Shown here piece by piece: positions 6,498 to 8,314 of a stretch of DNA of 8,314 bases. The first letter of the stretch is position 1. Every line of letters starts with the position of its first letter. Source of the DNA: Aquificales bacterium (GTDB lineage Bacteria; Aquificota; Aquificia; Aquificales; Aquificaceae); NCBI GenBank assembly GCA_015491275.1, contig WFWF01000046.1, forward strand, positions 1 to 8,314. The letters run 5' to 3'. The notes beneath the pieces were generated by a model. The model searched no databases. It had not been told where the DNA came from and was given only the letters and a program-made list of their open reading frames with translations. The translations under genes and the position numbers were made by a program.

Positions 6498-6839
6498 CTC
6501 AAAGTATTCCGCACCACAATTTTCCGTTTCCCACACCACAACCTTTTTAAGCGAGGGAAATCTTTCTTTCACCTTTTTATAAATCCATTTTGCTACATTT
6601 TCCGCACTGGGTGAAAAGTCAAATATATCATTCAGGTGTTTATAATCGGGAAGTATGTCTTTTAAAAATCTGTCAACTTCCAGAAAATCAACACCCATTC
6701 CTCCCTTATCAAGCTCATCTGCTTCTATATACAGCTCCACCATCCAAGTATGTCCGTGTAATGGTTCTGGCTTGCCGTGGTAGTCCGTTAGAAAGTGGGA
6801 AGCGTTAAACTTCCTTTTCACCCTTATTATCCATGCCAT
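6495..6839 (-). CDS. 6-pyruvoyl-tetrahydropterin synthase family, PTPS-III type
   Basis: A small T-fold enzyme acting on 7,8-dihydroneopterin triphosphate. Zinc ligands are H15 (NASHF), H28 and H30 (LHGH). Normal PTPS and QueD carry a catalytic Cys a few residues before HGH; here the segment reads PEPLHGHTW with E25 giving ExxHGH and no Cys, the mark of the PTPS-III subgroup. PTPS-III enzymes are known to cut the side chain to give 6-hydroxymethyl-dihydropterin and so replace FolB in folate synthesis, which is my preferred role over queuosine (QueD). PSAENVAKWIYKKV (77-90) and the conserved pterin-binding Glu region WETENCGAEY near the C-terminus are intact. Its 114 aa match the family. AAAGGAGG precedes the ATG. 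The start overlaps the diguanylate cyclase gene by 35 bp, implying coupled translation. Confidence 0.88.
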   Translation of the reverse strand: MAWIIRVKRKFNASHFLTDYHGKPEPLHGHTWMVELYIEADELDKGGMGVDFLEVDRFLKDILPDYKHLNDIFDFSPSAENVAKWIYKKVKERFPSLKKVVVWETENCGAEYFE

Positions 6840-7581
6840 ACCTTTCCGCCTCCTTTATTATCCTTTTAACTTTGTACATTCTCCCGTCCGCTTTCCTTAA
6901 CAGTGTTTCAAGGTCTTTACCGTCCTTGGGAAAGCATGCATATCCCGTGCTTAGTGTAATTTTAATACCTTCCTTTTCAAAAAACACCTTATTCTGTAGT
7001 CTGTAAATTATGTTAAGCACATTGACGCAGGGATCATCGGGTATGAATACAAGAAACTCATCGCCCCCCCATCTTCCAACTATGTCATTGTGCCTGAGAG
7101 AATCCTTTATCTTGTTTGCTATGATTGAAAGCACCGCATCCCCCGTAACATGTCCGAATTTGTCATTTATAAGTTTAAAATTATTGAGATCTATTAGGAT
7201 TATACTGAAGACATGATCAAGTTTTATAGCCTTTTCAATTTTATCCTTGAGCAGTTCCTCCAGAAACACCCTGTTGTAAACACCTGTAAGGGAATCATAA
7301 ATTGCTATTTTTTCAAGCCTTTTCATTGAGAGAATGATCCTTACAAGGCGATAAAAGGAATAAAATATGATAAACAAACCGACAAAGGTTAGGGTAAGGG
7401 ACAAATTGGGTTTTTCAATAAAAAGAATGAACAACCTGGAAAATAGTAGAAAAAGGAAACCAGTTAATAGTATTAAGAGGTATCTCCTGAAATCTTTGTT
7501 TAAAATAAGTATAATCATTATAGTTGCTGTGAATATCAGGAAAATGACTAGTTCTAATATGAATATGTTTTCCGGAATCAC
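6805..7581 (-). CDS. Membrane-bound diguanylate cyclase (GGDEF)
   Basis: Makes cyclic di-GMP from two GTP. Three hydrophobic segments (about 6-28, 34-54 and 62-84) anchor the 258-aa protein in the membrane, with almost no periplasmic sensor loop. A short helical linker leads to the GGDEF domain: DSLTGVYNR (96-104), DLNNFKLIND (131-140), the active-site motif RWGGDEF (170-176) and KADGRMYKVK (230-239). The product-inhibition I-site RHND (163-166) sits exactly five residues before GGDEF, so it should be active and feedback-controlled. The start is GTG at 7581, with AGAGG 7 nt upstream; the ORF start is 25 bp after the previous stop. The 3' end overlaps the PTPS gene by 35 bp. What signal it senses is not visible; membrane state or an operon partner are options. 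Confidence 0.93.
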   Translation of the reverse strand: MIPENIFILELVIFLIFTATIMIILILNKDFRRYLLILLTGFLFLLFSRLFILFIEKPNLSLTLTFVGLFIIFYSFYRLVRIILSMKRLEKIAIYDSLTGVYNRVFLEELLKDKIEKAIKLDHVFSIILIDLNNFKLINDKFGHVTGDAVLSIIANKIKDSLRHNDIVGRWGGDEFLVFIPDDPCVNVLNIIYRLQNKVFFEKEGIKITLSTGYACFPKDGKDLETLLRKADGRMYKVKRIIKEAERYGMDNKGEKEV

Positions 7582-7606
7582 TATAAAACCTCTTGTCTCT
7601 TATATC

Positions 7607-7819
7607 TCAGCCTATAATTTCCTTAGCTTTTTTAAGGCACGAGTGTACTGCAAACATAAGGCTGTGATTGTCCCATCTGTCAAATTTTTCAATAATCTGT
7701 TTTTCTCCGTTTATAATCCTTATGTAGATATAGTTGAGGGCTTCTCTTACCGAGGGAGTATCGCCGAGCTCTTTGATAATTCTATCTTTAACCTCGGGTG
7801 GCAGAGGTATTTCTTCCAC
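7607..7819 (-). CDS. Hypothetical 70-aa helical protein
   Basis: I do not recognise this protein. It is probably all alpha-helical: MEEIPLPPEVKDRIIKELG, a central segment with SVREALNYIYIRI, and a C-terminal amphipathic helix SLMFAVHSCLKKAKEIIG. It has no signal peptide or membrane segment. GTG at 7819 is preferred because GGAGG lies 6 nt upstream; a longer in-frame TTG start at 7846 has no such site. With the GTG start the gene overlaps the end of the upstream gene by 32 bp, the same kind of overlap as between the cyclase and PTPS genes, suggesting coupled translation. It lies immediately upstream of the membrane GGDEF gene, so a role linked to either neighbour is possible but unproven. Confidence 0.7.
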   Translation of the reverse strand: MEEIPLPPEVKDRIIKELGDTPSVREALNYIYIRIINGEKQIIEKFDRWDNHSLMFAVHSCLKKAKEIIG

Positions 7820-8314
7820 TCTCAACCTCCAAAGAACTGCTAACAAAGTAGGGCATCAATCCAAAATATATTTTAAAAAATTTGAACCTGTAAGTGTACC
7901 CGTATATTATATAACTTCCCTCTTCAAGCTCTGGAGATATGTTACCGTTACAACAGTATGTTTTATTACCTCTGTAAGATCTGATAAACCATATAATATT
8001 TTTTCTAAGGGAATAAATATTTATACGCTTGTTTTCCACCCATATTATGAAGGGTTTTTCATCAAATACAAGGACGGTTTTTCCCTCCTTGAGGGCGTTT
8101 ATGAAATCCTTTTCACTTTTTATGGGTTTTTCGGAGAAAATATAGTTCCTGAAGATCTTGAAGGAGAAGGAATAGTCCGGGAACAGAAATTTCTTTTTTG
8201 AATCAACATAATAAAGCTTTACATGGTGATCTAAACCTCCCACGGTTTTTATAAACCAGTTCTTCTCTATTATTTTTTTTATATAGTATTCTATATTAAT
8301 AAGCCTTCTCAGAT
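7788..8314 (-). CDS. Hypothetical protein, N-terminus beyond the window
   Basis: The frame is open without a stop from 7788 to the window end, giving at least 174 residues, so the gene is 5'-truncated by the edge. An internal GTG at 8243 has no Shine-Dalgarno, and the 23 codons upstream of it read as ordinary protein (for example IEYYIKKIIEKNWFIKTVGG), so the true start probably lies outside. I cannot name a family. The protein is rich in Tyr, Phe, Ile and Lys, with short beta-like segments (TVLVFDEKPFIIWVE, SYIIYGYTYRFKFFKIYFG) and a Ser/Thr/Gly-rich tail. The Cys pair YCCNG stands alone. It shows no long membrane segment. It is the first visible gene of the minus-strand run and overlaps the next gene by 32 bp. 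Confidence 0.7.
   Translation of the reverse strand, partial: LRRLINIEYYIKKIIEKNWFIKTVGGLDHHVKLYYVDSKKKFLFPDYSFSFKIFRNYIFSEKPIKSEKDFINALKEGKTVLVFDEKPFIIWVENKRINIYSLRKNIIWFIRSYRGNKTYCCNGNISPELEEGSYIIYGYTYRFKFFKIYFGLMPYFVSSSLEVESGRNTSATRG

Noticed and set aside
7367..7843. Plus-strand frame of 158 codons
   Set aside because: Antisense to the membrane part of the GGDEF protein and to the 70-aa gene; no Shine-Dalgarno and no recognisable motif.
7734..8201. Plus-strand frame of 155 codons
   Set aside because: Antisense to two overlapping minus-strand genes that continue the operon direction and have coupled starts.

Overview
The window reads as a thermophilic bacterium of the Aquificota (Aquifex/Hydrogenobacter/Thermocrinis type). 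The support is indirect: a branched-chain polyamine synthase (BpsA), a stand-alone MnmC2 tRNA methyltransferase without the usual fused oxidase, very tight gene packing, and heavy use of AGG/AGA Arg and ATA Ile codons. No genus can be fixed from the sequence alone. Bases 1-19 are a Tn5/Nextera mosaic-end adapter, so the left edge is an assembly artefact and the window is probably the end of, or an entire, short contig.

Layout: (a) 20-720, minus strand, the N-terminal two thirds of bpsA, cut off by the adapter. (b) 721-771, a 51-bp divergent promoter region. (c) 772-3873, plus strand, a four-gene operon: tlyA; a 129-aa protein resembling a catalytically dead domain I of a phosphohexomutase; an 82-aa helical protein; and a 567-aa protein made of a pseudo-receiver, a PATAN/DUF4388 domain and a flavodiiron-like metallo-beta-lactamase domain lacking most metal ligands. 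(d) 8314 down to 3860, minus strand, a run of seven tightly packed genes: an unknown protein open to the window end, an unknown 70-aa protein, a membrane GGDEF diguanylate cyclase with an intact I-site, a PTPS-III pterin enzyme, rlmN, lepB and mnmC2. The two runs converge and overlap tail to tail by 14 bp.

How the genes work together: TlyA, RlmN and MnmC2 modify rRNA or tRNA, BpsA makes polyamines that stabilise nucleic acids at high temperature, LepB serves protein export, and PTPS-III probably feeds folate. The most unusual part is 1532-3873, three adjacent genes built largely from folds whose active sites are lost; this suggests a binding or regulatory module that I do not recognise as described. 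A second point is that tlyA and rlmN, both rRNA methyltransferase genes, are the only two visible starts without a Shine-Dalgarno sequence, and both have a -10-like box placed for a leaderless or nearly leaderless mRNA.

No RNA genes, CRISPR arrays, insertion sequences or convincing intrinsic terminators were seen. No gene-free stretch exceeds about 50 bp.
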